64,000 bases of DNA from an uncultured Microbacteriaceae bacterium. Lineage in GTDB: Bacteria > Actinomycetota > Actinomycetes > Actinomycetales > Microbacteriaceae. Position numbers and translations under genes: made by a program. The DNA lies in contig CANKXX010000006.1 in NCBI GenBank assembly GCA_947487835.1, positions 62,001 through 126,000 of the forward strand, given 5' to 3'. Every line of letters starts with the position of its first letter. Within the stretch, counting starts at the first letter, position 1. The notes under the pieces were generated by a model, which worked only from the letters and a program-made list of their open reading frames with translations, was not told the origin of the DNA and made no database searches. Shown here in pieces: positions 15,992 to 23,757 of the stretch.

Positions 15992-17041
15992 ATGCCCCGC
16001 CTCGCCCGCACGACCGCCCTCTCGGCGTTCGCCCTCTCGACCGTCCTCCTCGCCGGCTGCAGCGGCGCCGCGAACTCCGCGCCGGAGACCAGCCCGGCCG
16101 CCGGCGCCGAGTCCGACGCGGCCGCCGAGCCCGCCACGATCACGCTGTACACGTCCGAGCCGCAGGAGAAGGCCGACGCCCTCGTCGCGGCCTTCGCCGA
16201 GGAGCACCCCGAGGTCACCGTCGAGGTGTTCCGCGCCGGCACGGGCGACCTGACCGCCCGCATCGAGTCGGAGCGCACCGCCGGCGCCGTGCAGGCGGAC
16301 GTGCTGCTCGCCGCAGACGCCGGGACCTTCGAGGACTACGCCGCGGAGGAGCTGCTGCTCGCCTACACGCCGAAGGACGTCGACGCGCTGAACCCGGACG
16401 TCGTCGACCCCGAGGGCTTCTACACGGGCACGCGCATCATCCCCACCGTCATCGCCTACAACACGACGGCGATCGAGAAGGCGCCGACCTCCTGGGCCGA
16501 CCTCACGGACGCGCAGTACGCCGGCAAGATCGTCATGCCGAACCCCGACGTGTCCGGCGCCGCCGCTTACAACTCGGCCGTGTGGCTCGCCGAGCCCGCG
16601 CTCGGCGAGAGCTGGCTGACCGACCTCGCCGCCAACGAGCCGGTGATCGCGGACAGCAACGGCCCCGTGTCGCAGGCCGTCGCATCCGGCACCCAGCCGG
16701 TCGGCATTGTCGTGGACTACCTGGTGCGCGAGCTCGCCGCGCAGGGCTCGCCGATCGCGGTGTCCTACCCGAGCGAGGGCGTGCCCTACGTCTCCCAGCC
16801 GGCCGGCATCTTCGCCGACACCGAGGAGCCCGAGGCGGCGCAGGCGTTCGTCGACTTCCTGGTCGGCAAGGCGGGCCAGGAGCTCGCCGTCGAGCAGTCC
16901 TACCTGCCCGTCCGCTCCGATGTCGGCACCCCCGAGGGCGCCCCGTCGATGGACGAGATCACGGTGCTCTCGCCGGACCTCGAGGAGATCCGCAGCACGC
17001 AGGACGACGCGGTCGCCACGTTCAACTCGCTCTTCCAGTAG
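15992..17041 (+). CDS. Lipoprotein substrate-binding protein, ferric/AfuA-type ABC importer
   Basis: This 349-residue protein has a lipobox LAGC (lipid cysteine at residue 23) and a mature domain of the FbpA/AfuA type (ITLYTSEPQEKADALVAAF, DVLLAADAGTFEDYA, GVPYVSQPAGIFADTEEPE). It binds a small anionic substrate outside the cell. Proteins of this family are annotated as ferric-iron binders, but some relatives (AfuA) bind hexose phosphates and others 2-aminoethylphosphonate. The phosphatase-rich operon makes a phosphorylated ligand at least as likely as iron. The ATG is preceded by AAAGGA. The stop overlaps the next gene's GTG by one base. Confidence 0.88.
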   Translation: MPRLARTTALSAFALSTVLLAGCSGAANSAPETSPAAGAESDAAAEPATITLYTSEPQEKADALVAAFAEEHPEVTVEVFRAGTGDLTARIESERTAGAVQADVLLAADAGTFEDYAAEELLLAYTPKDVDALNPDVVDPEGFYTGTRIIPTVIAYNTTAIEKAPTSWADLTDAQYAGKIVMPNPDVSGAAAYNSAVWLAEPALGESWLTDLAANEPVIADSNGPVSQAVASGTQPVGIVVDYLVRELAAQGSPIAVSYPSEGVPYVSQPAGIFADTEEPEAAQAFVDFLVGKAGQELAVEQSYLPVRSDVGTPEGAPSMDEITVLSPDLEEIRSTQDDAVATFNSLFQ

Positions 17042-18732
17042 TGAGCACGATGCAGCGCGCTCTCGCGGGCGCGGCCGTTCGCGGCCGTGCCCGCGAGGGT
17101 GCGCGCCCCGTGCGGGCGTCGCGCCTCCGCATCGACGGGGTCTCGCTGACCCGTGCGCTGCTGTGGGTCGCCTGTCTCGCGCTCGTGCTCGTGCCGCTCG
17201 GGACGATCCTGGTGCTCGCCGCGGGCGGGAACCACGTCGCCACGCTCCTGCAGGGCGACGTGGTGGAGGCCGCGGTCAACAGCCTCGTCTCCGCCACCCT
17301 CTCGGCCGCCGGGGCCGTGGTCGTGGGCGCGGGTCTCGCGGTGCTCCTCGACCGCACCGACCTGCCCGGCCGCCGCGTGCTGCGCCTGTTCGCGCTCAGC
17401 CCGCTGCTGGTGCCCCCGTTCGTCGGCGCGATCGCCTGGATCGGCATCGCCGGGCCCACGAGCCCGGTCAACTTCTGGTGGCGCGACCTGTTCGGCGCCC
17501 CGCTCGGCACGATCTACGGCGGCCACGGGGTGGTCTTCCTGCTCGTCGTACACAGCTACCCCATCGCCATGCTCGTGGTCTCCGCCGCCCTCCGCCGGGT
17601 GCCCGCGGACCTGGAGCACGCCGCGCGCATCGGCGGCGCCTCCGCGGTGCGGGCGCTCGGCACGGTGACCGTCCCGCTGCTGCGGCCCGCGCTCGTCTCC
17701 TCCTTCACCCTCATCGCGGTCTCGAACCTCGCCGACTTCGGCATCCCGTCGATCATCGGCCTGCCGGAGCGGTACGTCACCCTCTCGACGCTCGTCTACC
17801 GCTACATCCAGTCGGGGACGGTCGACCGCCCGCTCGAGGTCGTCGCGACCATCGGCGCCGTGCTGCTCGTGATCGCGCTCGTCGCCCTCGTGCTCGACCT
17901 CCTCGCCTCCCGCAGGCGGTGGGAGCTCGACTCCTCGGCGTCGACGCCGCAGCGGCTGCCCCTCGGCCGCAGCCGCCCGCTCGTCGCCGTGCTGGCCTGG
18001 GCGTTCGTGCTCACGCTGACCCTGCTGCCGCTCCTCGCCCTGCTGAGCCAGTCGCTGCTACCCGCCCCGGGCGTGCCGCTCGCCATCGAGAACCTCACGC
18101 TCGACAACGTCGTGCGCGCCGTCACCGCGAAGGGCACCGCGACCGGGGCGACCACGTCCGTGCTGCTCGCCGTGCTGGCGGGCCTGGTCTGCGGCGTCCT
18201 TGGCCTCGGCATCGGGACCCTCGTCACCCGGACCCGCGCTCGGGACAACGGGCTGCTGCGGGCCGTCGCGATCCTGCCCCAGGCCGTGCCCGGGCTGGTC
18301 ATCGCGGTCGCCTGGCTCGTCCTCGCCCCGCGCATCGGGCTCTTCAACACGCCGTGGCTCATCCTCTGCGCCTACATCACGTCCTTCGTGGCGCTCGTGG
18401 TACAGGCCGTCGCCGCCCCGCTCGCCGCGACGCCGCTCACCGTGGAGGAGGCGGCGCGCGCATCCGGCGCGAGCCGGTTCCGCGCCCTCCTCGACGTGTC
18501 GTTCCGGATGGCCGTCCCGGCCGCCCTCTCCGGCACCGTGCTCGTCGCCCTGACCGCGGTCCGGGAGCTCACGCTCTCGGTGCTGCTGCTGTCGCCCGGC
18601 GCGCAGACGCTCGGCGTGACGATCTTCAACCTGCAGCAGGCCGGCGCGTACAACGCCGCCTCCGCGCTCTCGCTTCTCATCACCCTGATCGGGCTGGCCG
18701 GCCTCGGCCTCGCCGCGCGATCCTCCCGCTGA
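17041..18732 (+). CDS. Fused two-domain ABC permease (FbpB/AfuB-type)
   Basis: This 563-residue permease carries two copies of the BPD_transp_1 domain in one chain, about 12 membrane helices in all. The first EAA-like loop is LEHAARIGGASAVRALGTVTVP and the second is VEEAARASGASRFRALLDVSF. A hydrophilic junction lies near residues 295-315. This fusion is typical of ferric/hexose-phosphate/phosphonate-type importers. I chose GTG at the overlap with the upstream stop; an ATG three codons later is an alternative. It is followed 10 bp later by the ATPase gene. Confidence 0.88.
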   Translation: MSTMQRALAGAAVRGRAREGARPVRASRLRIDGVSLTRALLWVACLALVLVPLGTILVLAAGGNHVATLLQGDVVEAAVNSLVSATLSAAGAVVVGAGLAVLLDRTDLPGRRVLRLFALSPLLVPPFVGAIAWIGIAGPTSPVNFWWRDLFGAPLGTIYGGHGVVFLLVVHSYPIAMLVVSAALRRVPADLEHAARIGGASAVRALGTVTVPLLRPALVSSFTLIAVSNLADFGIPSIIGLPERYVTLSTLVYRYIQSGTVDRPLEVVATIGAVLLVIALVALVLDLLASRRRWELDSSASTPQRLPLGRSRPLVAVLAWAFVLTLTLLPLLALLSQSLLPAPGVPLAIENLTLDNVVRAVTAKGTATGATTSVLLAVLAGLVCGVLGLGIGTLVTRTRARDNGLLRAVAILPQAVPGLVIAVAWLVLAPRIGLFNTPWLILCAYITSFVALVVQAVAAPLAATPLTVEEAARASGASRFRALLDVSFRMAVPAALSGTVLVALTAVRELTLSVLLLSPGAQTLGVTIFNLQQAGAYNAASALSLLITLIGLAGLGLAARSSR

Positions 18733-18742
18733 AAGGCCGCCC

Positions 18743-19804
18743 GTGGCATCCGTCTCCCTCGACTCCGTCAGCCTCCGCTACCCCTCGGGCGCGATGGGGC
18801 TCGCCGACATCGACCTCCAGGTCGGCGACGGCGAATTCGTCGCGCTGCTCGGGCCGTCCGGGTCCGGCAAGACGACGCTGCTGCGCACGGTCGCGGGCTT
18901 CCTCGCGCCGACCGCGGGGGTCGTGCGGATCGGTCCGGACGTCGTGGCGGATGGGAAGACCGTCGTGCCGCCGGAGTCCCGCGGCCTCGGCATGGTGTTC
19001 CAGCAGCACGCCGTCTGGCCGCACTGGAACGTCGGCCGGAACGTCGAGTACCCGCTCCGCCGCGCCGGGGTGCCGCGCGCCGAGCGGTCGGCCCGGGTGG
19101 CCGAGGTGCTCGACCTCGTGGGCCTCGACGGCTACGCCCGGCGCGACCCGGCGACCCTGTCGGGAGGCCAGCGGCAGCGCGTCGCCCTCGCCCGCGCCAT
19201 CGTCGGCGAGCCGCGCGTGCTGCTGCTCGACGAGGCGCTCTCGGCGCTCGACGAGCCCCTCCGCGATCGGCTCCGCATCGAGCTGCAGGCGCTGACCCGG
19301 CGGATGGGCCTCACGGTGCTGCACGTGACCCACGACCGCGACGAGGCCCTCGCGCTCGCCGACCGGGTCGTGGTGCTCGACGCCGGGAGGATCCAGCAGG
19401 TCGCGACTCCGGCGGAGCTGGTGGAGCGGCCGGCGACGGCCCTCGTCGCCCGCTTCGTCTCCGACGCGACCCGGGTGCTCGGCTCGCGCGACGCGTCCGG
19501 GTTCGCGGCCGACGGGCATCCGCTCCGCCTGCCCGCATCGGGGCTACAGGGGGCGGGGGAGCACGGCGCCTGCGAGATCGCGATCCTGCCGGGCGACGTG
19601 GAGATCGCGCCCACCCCGGCGGAGTCCGCGTCCGCGGACACCGCGACCGTCGTCTCGTCCCTGTTCGGGCGCGACGGCAACGACGTGCTGCTCGACTGGG
19701 CCGGCATGACCGTGCGCTGCCACAGCCGAACCCAGCGCCCCGCGGTCGGCGCGCACGTCGACGTGGCCGTGCGCCGCGCCGTCGCCTACGCCGCCGCCCG
19801 GTGA
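18743..19804 (+). CDS. ABC transporter ATP-binding protein, FbpC/AfuC-type
   Basis: This 353-residue ATPase shows Walker A GPSGSGKTT, Q-loop region GMVFQQHAVWPHWNV, signature LSGGQRQR, Walker B VLLLDEALSALD and switch THD. A C-terminal TOBE-like regulatory part begins near residue 245. It energises the fused permease. The start is GTG. The stop overlaps the next gene (GTGA), tying the histidine phosphatase to the transporter. Confidence 0.9.
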   Translation: MASVSLDSVSLRYPSGAMGLADIDLQVGDGEFVALLGPSGSGKTTLLRTVAGFLAPTAGVVRIGPDVVADGKTVVPPESRGLGMVFQQHAVWPHWNVGRNVEYPLRRAGVPRAERSARVAEVLDLVGLDGYARRDPATLSGGQRQRVALARAIVGEPRVLLLDEALSALDEPLRDRLRIELQALTRRMGLTVLHVTHDRDEALALADRVVVLDAGRIQQVATPAELVERPATALVARFVSDATRVLGSRDASGFAADGHPLRLPASGLQGAGEHGACEIAILPGDVEIAPTPAESASADTATVVSSLFGRDGNDVLLDWAGMTVRCHSRTQRPAVGAHVDVAVRRAVAYAAAR

Positions 19805-20343
19805 CCGCGCTCGCCCTCGTGCGGCACGGGCGCACGTCCTGGAACCTCGAGCGCCGGCTGCAGGGGCGCACCGACCGGCCGCTTGACGACATCGGCCGCC
19901 GGCAGGCCGAGGCGGCGGCGCGCACGCTCGTGTCCCGCCCCTGGACCTCCGTGCTGTGCTCGCCCCTGTCCCGGGCTCAGGAGACCGCGGCCCTGATCGC
20001 CGCGGAGCTGGGCACCCCCGCGCCGACGACCGACGCCTGCCTGCTCGAGCGCGACTACGGCGTGGCCGAGGGCATCACGGTCGCGGAGGCCCACGAGCGC
20101 TGGCCGGACGGCCACTACCCCGGGGCCGAGTCGCCCGCATCCCTGGCGGCCCGGAGTGGGCGCGCCCTGCAACGCCTCGCCGCTCTCCCGGAGCCGACGA
20201 TCGTGGTGGGTCACGGCGCGTTCCTCCGCGCGGGCATCGAGGCAATCACGGGGCGGCCGTTCCCGCGCATCCTGAACGGCGACGTGGTGCTCGTGGAGCA
20301 CGACAGTGTCGGTGCGTGTGTGTTCCACCTCATCCCCCGCTGA
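19801..20343 (+). CDS. Histidine phosphatase family protein (phosphoglycerate-mutase-like)
   Basis: This 180-residue enzyme has the catalytic RHG motif LVRHGRTSWN at the N-terminus, the proton-donor region LLERDYGVAEG and the second histidine in VVGHGAFLRA. It hydrolyses a phosphomonoester through a phosphohistidine intermediate. It is the third phosphatase of this operon and overlaps the ABC ATPase by 4 bp. Broad sugar-phosphate or nucleotide-phosphate phosphatase activity is likely. A GGGTGC tandem tract and a palindrome follow its 3' end. Confidence 0.9.
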   Translation: MTALALVRHGRTSWNLERRLQGRTDRPLDDIGRRQAEAAARTLVSRPWTSVLCSPLSRAQETAALIAAELGTPAPTTDACLLERDYGVAEGITVAEAHERWPDGHYPGAESPASLAARSGRALQRLAALPEPTIVVGHGAFLRAGIEAITGRPFPRILNGDVVLVEHDSVGACVFHLIPR

Positions 20344-20346
20344 GCG

Positions 20347-20448
20347 GGGTGCGGGTGCGGGTGCGGGTGCGGTCGGGTGCGGGTGCGTCGGTGCGGGTGC
20401 GGGTGCGGTCGGGTGCGGGTGCGGTCGCGGGTGGGGTCGCGATCGGGC
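20347..20448 (+). repeat. GGGTGC-type tandem tract with G-quadruplex potential
   Basis: The + strand carries many GGGTGC/GGTCGGGTGC units just after the phosphatase stop codon. Runs of GGG separated by 3-7 bases satisfy the usual four-G-tract quadruplex pattern, on the coding strand of the upstream operon. Confidence 0.75.
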
Positions 20449-20459
20449 AGACTCAGCCG

Positions 20460-20526
20460 CCCCTGCCCAGGCAGAAGGATCCTGCCCAGGTAAAAGCTGG
20501 GCACAGTCCTCCTGCCTGGGCAGGAG
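20460..20526. repeat. 67-bp nested-palindrome repeat, copy 4
   Basis: Outer CCCCTGCCCAGGCAG pairs with CTGCCTGGGCAGGAG, and inner CCTGCCCAG partially with CTGGGCACAG. It lies between the 3' ends of the convergent phosphatase operon and tRNA-Gly, where it could act as a two-way transcription stop. Confidence 0.85.
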
Positions 20527-20597
20527 CGGCCGCGCGACATCGAGAACGCTGGTCCGCGGGCGCGAAGAGACTCCGGAACCGAGCGGGACTACTGGAG

Positions 20598-20668
20598 AGC
20601 GAGTGACGGGAATCGAACCCGCGCTATCAGCTTGGGAAGCTGAAGTTCTGCCATTGAACTACACTCGC
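20598..20668 (-). tRNA. tRNA-Gly (anticodon CCC)
   Basis: The minus strand folds as a tRNA. The acceptor stem GCGAGTG pairs with CACTCGC, the D-arm region is TAGTTCAATGGCAGAAC, the anticodon stem AGC/GCT holds the loop TTCCCAA (anticodon CCC), and the T-arm is GCGGGTTCGATTCCCGT. The 3' CCA is not encoded. It reads GGG glycine codons. It diverges from dcd, a frequent actinobacterial neighbour. Confidence 0.95.
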
Positions 20669-20699
20669 ACGCGCCACGGGGCGTCTGTGGCACGACAAC

Positions 20700-20705
20700 T
20701 AGGCT
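20700..20705 (+). promoter_or_regulatory. -10 box TAGGCT, leaderless dcd mRNA
   Basis: TAGGCT is separated by exactly 6 bases from the GTG start of dcd, and there is no ribosome-binding site. The start codon is therefore the likely transcription start. Confidence 0.55.
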
Positions 20706-20711
20706 ATACCA

Positions 20712-21317
20712 GTGCTGCTGAGTGACAGGGACATCAAGGCCGAGTTCGACGCCGGGCGCATCGCGCTGGACCCCTACGACCCGGGGATGCTCCAGCCATC
20801 GAGCATCGACGTGCGGCTCGACCGGTTCTTCCGGCTGTTCGACAACCACAAGTACCCCTTCATCGATCCGGCGGAGAACCAGCCCGAGCTCACGCGGCTC
20901 GTGGAGTCGGCCCCGGACGAGCCGCTCATCCTGCACCCGGGCGAGTTCGTGCTCGGCTCGACGTTCGAGCTCGTCACCCTGCCCGACGACGTCGCGGCCC
21001 GCCTCGAGGGCAAGAGCTCGCTCGGTCGCCTGGGCCTGCTGACGCACTCGACCGCCGGCTTCATCGACCCCGGCTTCTCGGGTCACGTCACGCTGGAGCT
21101 GTCCAACGTCGCGACGCTGCCCATCAAGCTCTGGCCGGGCATGAAGATCGGCCAGCTCTGCTTCTTCAAGCTCAGCTCGCCCGCCGAGCGGCCCTACGGA
21201 TCCGGCGAGTACGCCTCCCGTTACCAGGACCAGCGCGGCCCCACGGCCTCGCGCTCGCACCTCAACTTCCGGCACACCGACGTCTCCGTCACGGATGCGG
21301 GTCGTCCCGCCGAGTAG
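20712..21317 (+). CDS. dcd: dCTP deaminase (probably dUMP-forming)
   Basis: This 201-residue enzyme matches the Dcd family along its length: N-terminal [12 protein letters not shown], substrate-binding [17 protein letters not shown] and the catalytic-glutamate block [18 protein letters not shown]. It makes dUTP, or dUMP directly, from dCTP for thymidylate synthesis in the cytosol; actinobacterial homologues such as that of M. tuberculosis are bifunctional. The start is GTG with a -10-like box 6 bases upstream, indicating leaderless expression. Confidence 0.95.
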   Translation: MLLSDRDIKAEFDAGRIALDPYDPGMLQPSSIDVRLDRFFRLFDNHKYPFIDPAENQPELTRLVESAPDEPLILHPGEFVLGSTFELVTLPDDVAARLEGKSSLGRLGLLTHSTAGFIDPGFSGHVTLELSNVATLPIKLWPGMKIGQLCFFKLSSPAERPYGSGEYASRYQDQRGPTASRSHLNFRHTDVSVTDAGRPAE

Positions 21318-21347
21318 CTCCGTTCGCCGCCGCTGCATGCTCCCGCG

Positions 21348-21412
21348 CCCCTGCCCAGGCAGGGGCATCCTGCCCAGCGTCGCCCTGGGCACGATGCCGC
21401 TGCCTGGGCAGG
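21348..21412. repeat. 67-bp nested-palindrome repeat, copy 5
   Basis: Outer CCCCTGCCCAGGCAGGGGCATC pairs partly with GATGCCGCTGCCTGGGCAGG, and inner TGCCCAG pairs with CTGGGCA around CGTCGCC. It lies between the convergent dcd and SDR genes. A GGGGCAGGCA-rich imperfect tandem tract follows to about 21497. Confidence 0.8.
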
Positions 21413-21513
21413 CGCAGAAGAGGCCGAGGAAGCAGCGGGAGCGAGACCGCTGCCTGGGCAGGGGCAGGCAGGGGCAGAGGCAGGGGCAGAGGCAGGCGCG
21501 GACGACGCCGCGG

Positions 21514-22239
21514 CTAGCGCTGGCCGACGGGGGAGATCGCGAGCTCGTCGATCCGCACGTGCCTCGGGCTCTCGAGCACGAACATCACGGAGCGGGCCAC
21601 GTCGTCCTCGGTGAGCATCGACAGCCGTTGCTCGGCGTCCGGCACCGCGGGACGCAGCGAGAGGAAGTCGGTGTCCACGTCGCCGGGGCAGAGGTGGCAC
21701 GCCTTCACGCCGTGCGCGCCCTCCTGGTCGTTGAGCGACGCGACCAGCGCGCCGAGCGCGGTCTTGCTCGACATGTAGGCGACGCCCGAGCCGGGGGAGA
21801 AGCGCCAGGCCGCCCTCGAGGACACGACCACGACGTTCCCGGAACCCGCCTCCCGCATCTCGGGCAGCACGAGGTCGATGGTGCGGGCGACGCTCGTCAG
21901 GTTCGTGTCCACGATCGTCGCGAACTCCTCGATCGACTGGTCGCTCCAATTGCGCGTCGGCGTGTTCAGTCCGGCCGCGAGCACGAGGCCGGTCACCGGC
22001 CCCCACTCGCCGACGATCCGCTCGTGCGCGGCGCGCAGGGATGCGGCGTCCCGCACGTCTGCGGGCACCGCGAGCGCGGAGCCGCCCGCCGAGCGGATGC
22101 GGTCGACCGTGTCCTGCACCGCGGATGCGCGGCGCCCCGACACGGCGACGGACCAGCCGGCCGCGGCCGCCGCGACCGCGGACGCCCGCCCCATGCCGCT
22201 GCCGCCACCCGTCACCCAGAGCACCCGCGATTCGCTCAT
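21514..22239 (-). CDS. Short-chain dehydrogenase/reductase
   Basis: This 241-residue classical SDR has the nucleotide-binding motif TGGGSGMGRA, the NAAG-equivalent LAAGLN, catalytic serine in VVVSSRAAW and YxxxK as YMSSK. It is an NAD(P)-dependent oxidoreductase of unknown substrate. The C-terminus (LESPRHVRIDELAISPVGQ) resembles YdfG/serine-3-dehydrogenase-like members. I chose the internal ATG after GGGAG; the upstream ATG 12 codons earlier has no better site. It diverges from a second SDR. Confidence 0.87.
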   Translation of the reverse strand: MSESRVLWVTGGGSGMGRASAVAAAAAGWSVAVSGRRASAVQDTVDRIRSAGGSALAVPADVRDAASLRAAHERIVGEWGPVTGLVLAAGLNTPTRNWSDQSIEEFATIVDTNLTSVARTIDLVLPEMREAGSGNVVVVSSRAAWRFSPGSGVAYMSSKTALGALVASLNDQEGAHGVKACHLCPGDVDTDFLSLRPAVPDAEQRLSMLTEDDVARSVMFVLESPRHVRIDELAISPVGQR

Positions 22240-22291
22240 TCTCCCGATCCCTCCCGCGAGTCCGGACCTCGGCACCCGTTACTCGGCATGA

Positions 22292-22301
22292 TTGCATGCA
22301 A
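22292..22301. promoter_or_regulatory. Palindrome TTGCATGCAA in the divergent SDR promoter
   Basis: This is a perfect 10-bp palindrome in the short gap between two divergent SDR genes, 16 bp upstream of the plus-strand ATG. It could be an operator; no regulator gene is adjacent. Confidence 0.3.
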
Positions 22302-22317
22302 CAGGAAAGGACGTCCG

Positions 22318-23115
22318 ATGGACTGGGGACTCGAGGGGCGCGTCGTCGTCATCACCGGCGCGGGACGGGGCATCGGCAGGGTCGTCGCCGAGCGGTTCGC
22401 CGCGGCGGGTGCCACCGTGGCGGCGCTGGACATTGCGGTCGGCGCCGTCGAGCAGGTCGCGGCGGAGCTGACCGCCACCGGCGGCACGGCCGCGGGCTTC
22501 GCGGTCGACGTCACGAACGGGCGGTCCGTGCGGGATGCGCTCGCCGCCGTGGCGGAGCGGTTCGGGGGCATCGACGCCGTCATCAACAACGCGGGCATCA
22601 ACGTCGAGGGCGCGGTCGAGGACATCGACGAGGCCGCCTGGCAGCGCTGCTTCGACGTGAACGTCACCGGCGTTTTCCGGGTGTGCCAGGCCGCCATCCC
22701 GTACCTCAAGGAGAGCGCGCACGGGCGGATCATCAACGCGGCGTCGTTCGCCGCGATCATCCCGAGCGTCGGCAGCGCCGCCTACGCGGCGTCCAAGGCG
22801 GCCGTCGTGCAATTCACGAAGGTGCTCGCCGGCGAGCTCGGGCCCTGGGACGTGACCGTCAACGCCTACGCGCCCGGCATGATCCCCACCGCCATGAACG
22901 GCTTTGCCGACATGCCCGAGGATGCCCAGAACCGGCTCCTCGACACCCTCACCCTGCGTCGCTGGGGCGATGCGGCGGAGGTCGCGGACCTGCTCCTCTT
23001 CCTTGCCGGCGATGCCTCCCGCTACATCACGGGCACCGTCGTCGACGTGAGCGGCGGCAAGCTCGTGACGCAGATCCCGTCGCGCGCCTACGACCGGGCC
23101 GACCGCGACCGCTGA
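22318..23115 (+). CDS. Short-chain dehydrogenase/reductase (FabG-like)
   Basis: This 265-residue SDR has TGAGRGIGR for nucleotide binding, NNAGINVEG, catalytic serine in INAASFAAI and YAASK. The C-terminus GTVVDVSGGKLV is of the 3-oxoacyl-ACP-reductase/sugar-dehydrogenase type. The ATG has a strong GGAAAGGA site. It is probably a cytosolic NAD(P)-dependent alcohol or sugar dehydrogenase; the substrate is unknown. Confidence 0.88.
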   Translation: MDWGLEGRVVVITGAGRGIGRVVAERFAAAGATVAALDIAVGAVEQVAAELTATGGTAAGFAVDVTNGRSVRDALAAVAERFGGIDAVINNAGINVEGAVEDIDEAAWQRCFDVNVTGVFRVCQAAIPYLKESAHGRIINAASFAAIIPSVGSAAYAASKAAVVQFTKVLAGELGPWDVTVNAYAPGMIPTAMNGFADMPEDAQNRLLDTLTLRRWGDAAEVADLLLFLAGDASRYITGTVVDVSGGKLVTQIPSRAYDRADRDR

Positions 23116-23130
23116 GTTCCGGAGACGGCG

Positions 23131-23160
23131 CCCGTCCCTTCGACAAGCTCAGCGACCGCA
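23131..23160. repeat. TTCGACAAGCTCAG-type intergenic repeat
   Basis: GTCCCTTCGACAAGCTCAGCGACCG lies between the convergent SDR and idi genes. It belongs to a short dyad repeat family seen at eight or more other gaps in the window. Confidence 0.8.
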
Positions 23161-23166
23161 GGCGGG

Positions 23167-23703
23167 TCAGCGGGCCGCGGCGGTCGCCGACGGGGCCAGG
23201 AGCGGCAGCTGCAGCGTCAGCCACGGGCTGAACGCCCACGGCGTCGCCTCGATCGAGGTGAGCAGCGACTCCGGGTCGACCCAGCGCGCGTCCATCACCT
23301 CGTGCGGGCGTGCGTCGAGCGGGTCCGGGGTGGTCGCGACGTAGACCGGGCAGATCTCGTTCTCGACGATGCCCGATGCATCCACGGCGCGGTAGCGGAA
23401 GTCCGGCAGGGCGAGCGTCAGCGAGTCCAGCACGATGCCGAGCTCCTGCTCGGCCCTGCGATGCACGGCGTCGTCGATGCTCTCGCCCGGGCCCGGGTGG
23501 CCGCAGAACGAGTTGGTCCAGACGCCCGGCCAGGTCAGCTTCGAGATGGCGCGGCGGGTGACGAGCACCCGGCCGGACGGGTCGAAGATGTGGCACGAGA
23601 ACGCCAGGTGCAGCGGGGTGTCGGTGTCGTGCACGGTCGCCTTGTCGGCCGTGCCGATGGGCGTGCCGTCCTCGGCCAGCAGCACCACGAGTTCTTGAGG
23701 CAC
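23167..23703 (-). CDS. idi: Isopentenyl-diphosphate delta-isomerase, type I
   Basis: This 178-residue Nudix-fold enzyme interconverts isopentenyl and dimethylallyl diphosphate, the C5 building blocks. Catalytic cysteine is in NSFCGHPGPGES and the catalytic glutamate block is ENEICPVY; the metal-binding histidines HLAFSCH and HP are also visible. It is transcribed away from crtE with 54 bp between the start codons, so it supplies the carotenoid operon. The start is GTG with AAGGGTGGGA upstream. Usual length is about 180. Confidence 0.95.
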   Translation of the reverse strand: MPQELVVLLAEDGTPIGTADKATVHDTDTPLHLAFSCHIFDPSGRVLVTRRAISKLTWPGVWTNSFCGHPGPGESIDDAVHRRAEQELGIVLDSLTLALPDFRYRAVDASGIVENEICPVYVATTPDPLDARPHEVMDARWVDPESLLTSIEATPWAFSPWLTLQLPLLAPSATAAAR

Positions 23704-23745
23704 CCAATCCCACCCTTCTCAGATAATCAGCGTGCTGCCCAATGT

Positions 23746-23751
23746 TAGATT
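23746..23751 (+). promoter_or_regulatory. -10 box TAGATT, leaderless crtE mRNA
   Basis: TAGATT is followed by exactly 6 bases and the GTG of crtE. No Shine-Dalgarno sequence is visible, so the carotenoid operon probably starts transcription at the start codon. Confidence 0.5.
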
Positions 23752-23757
23752 CGCCAG

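Noticed and set aside
15992-19804. Confident iron-transporter call for the AfuABC-like genes
   Set aside because: Family membership alone does not fix the ligand, and the phosphatase context points elsewhere.
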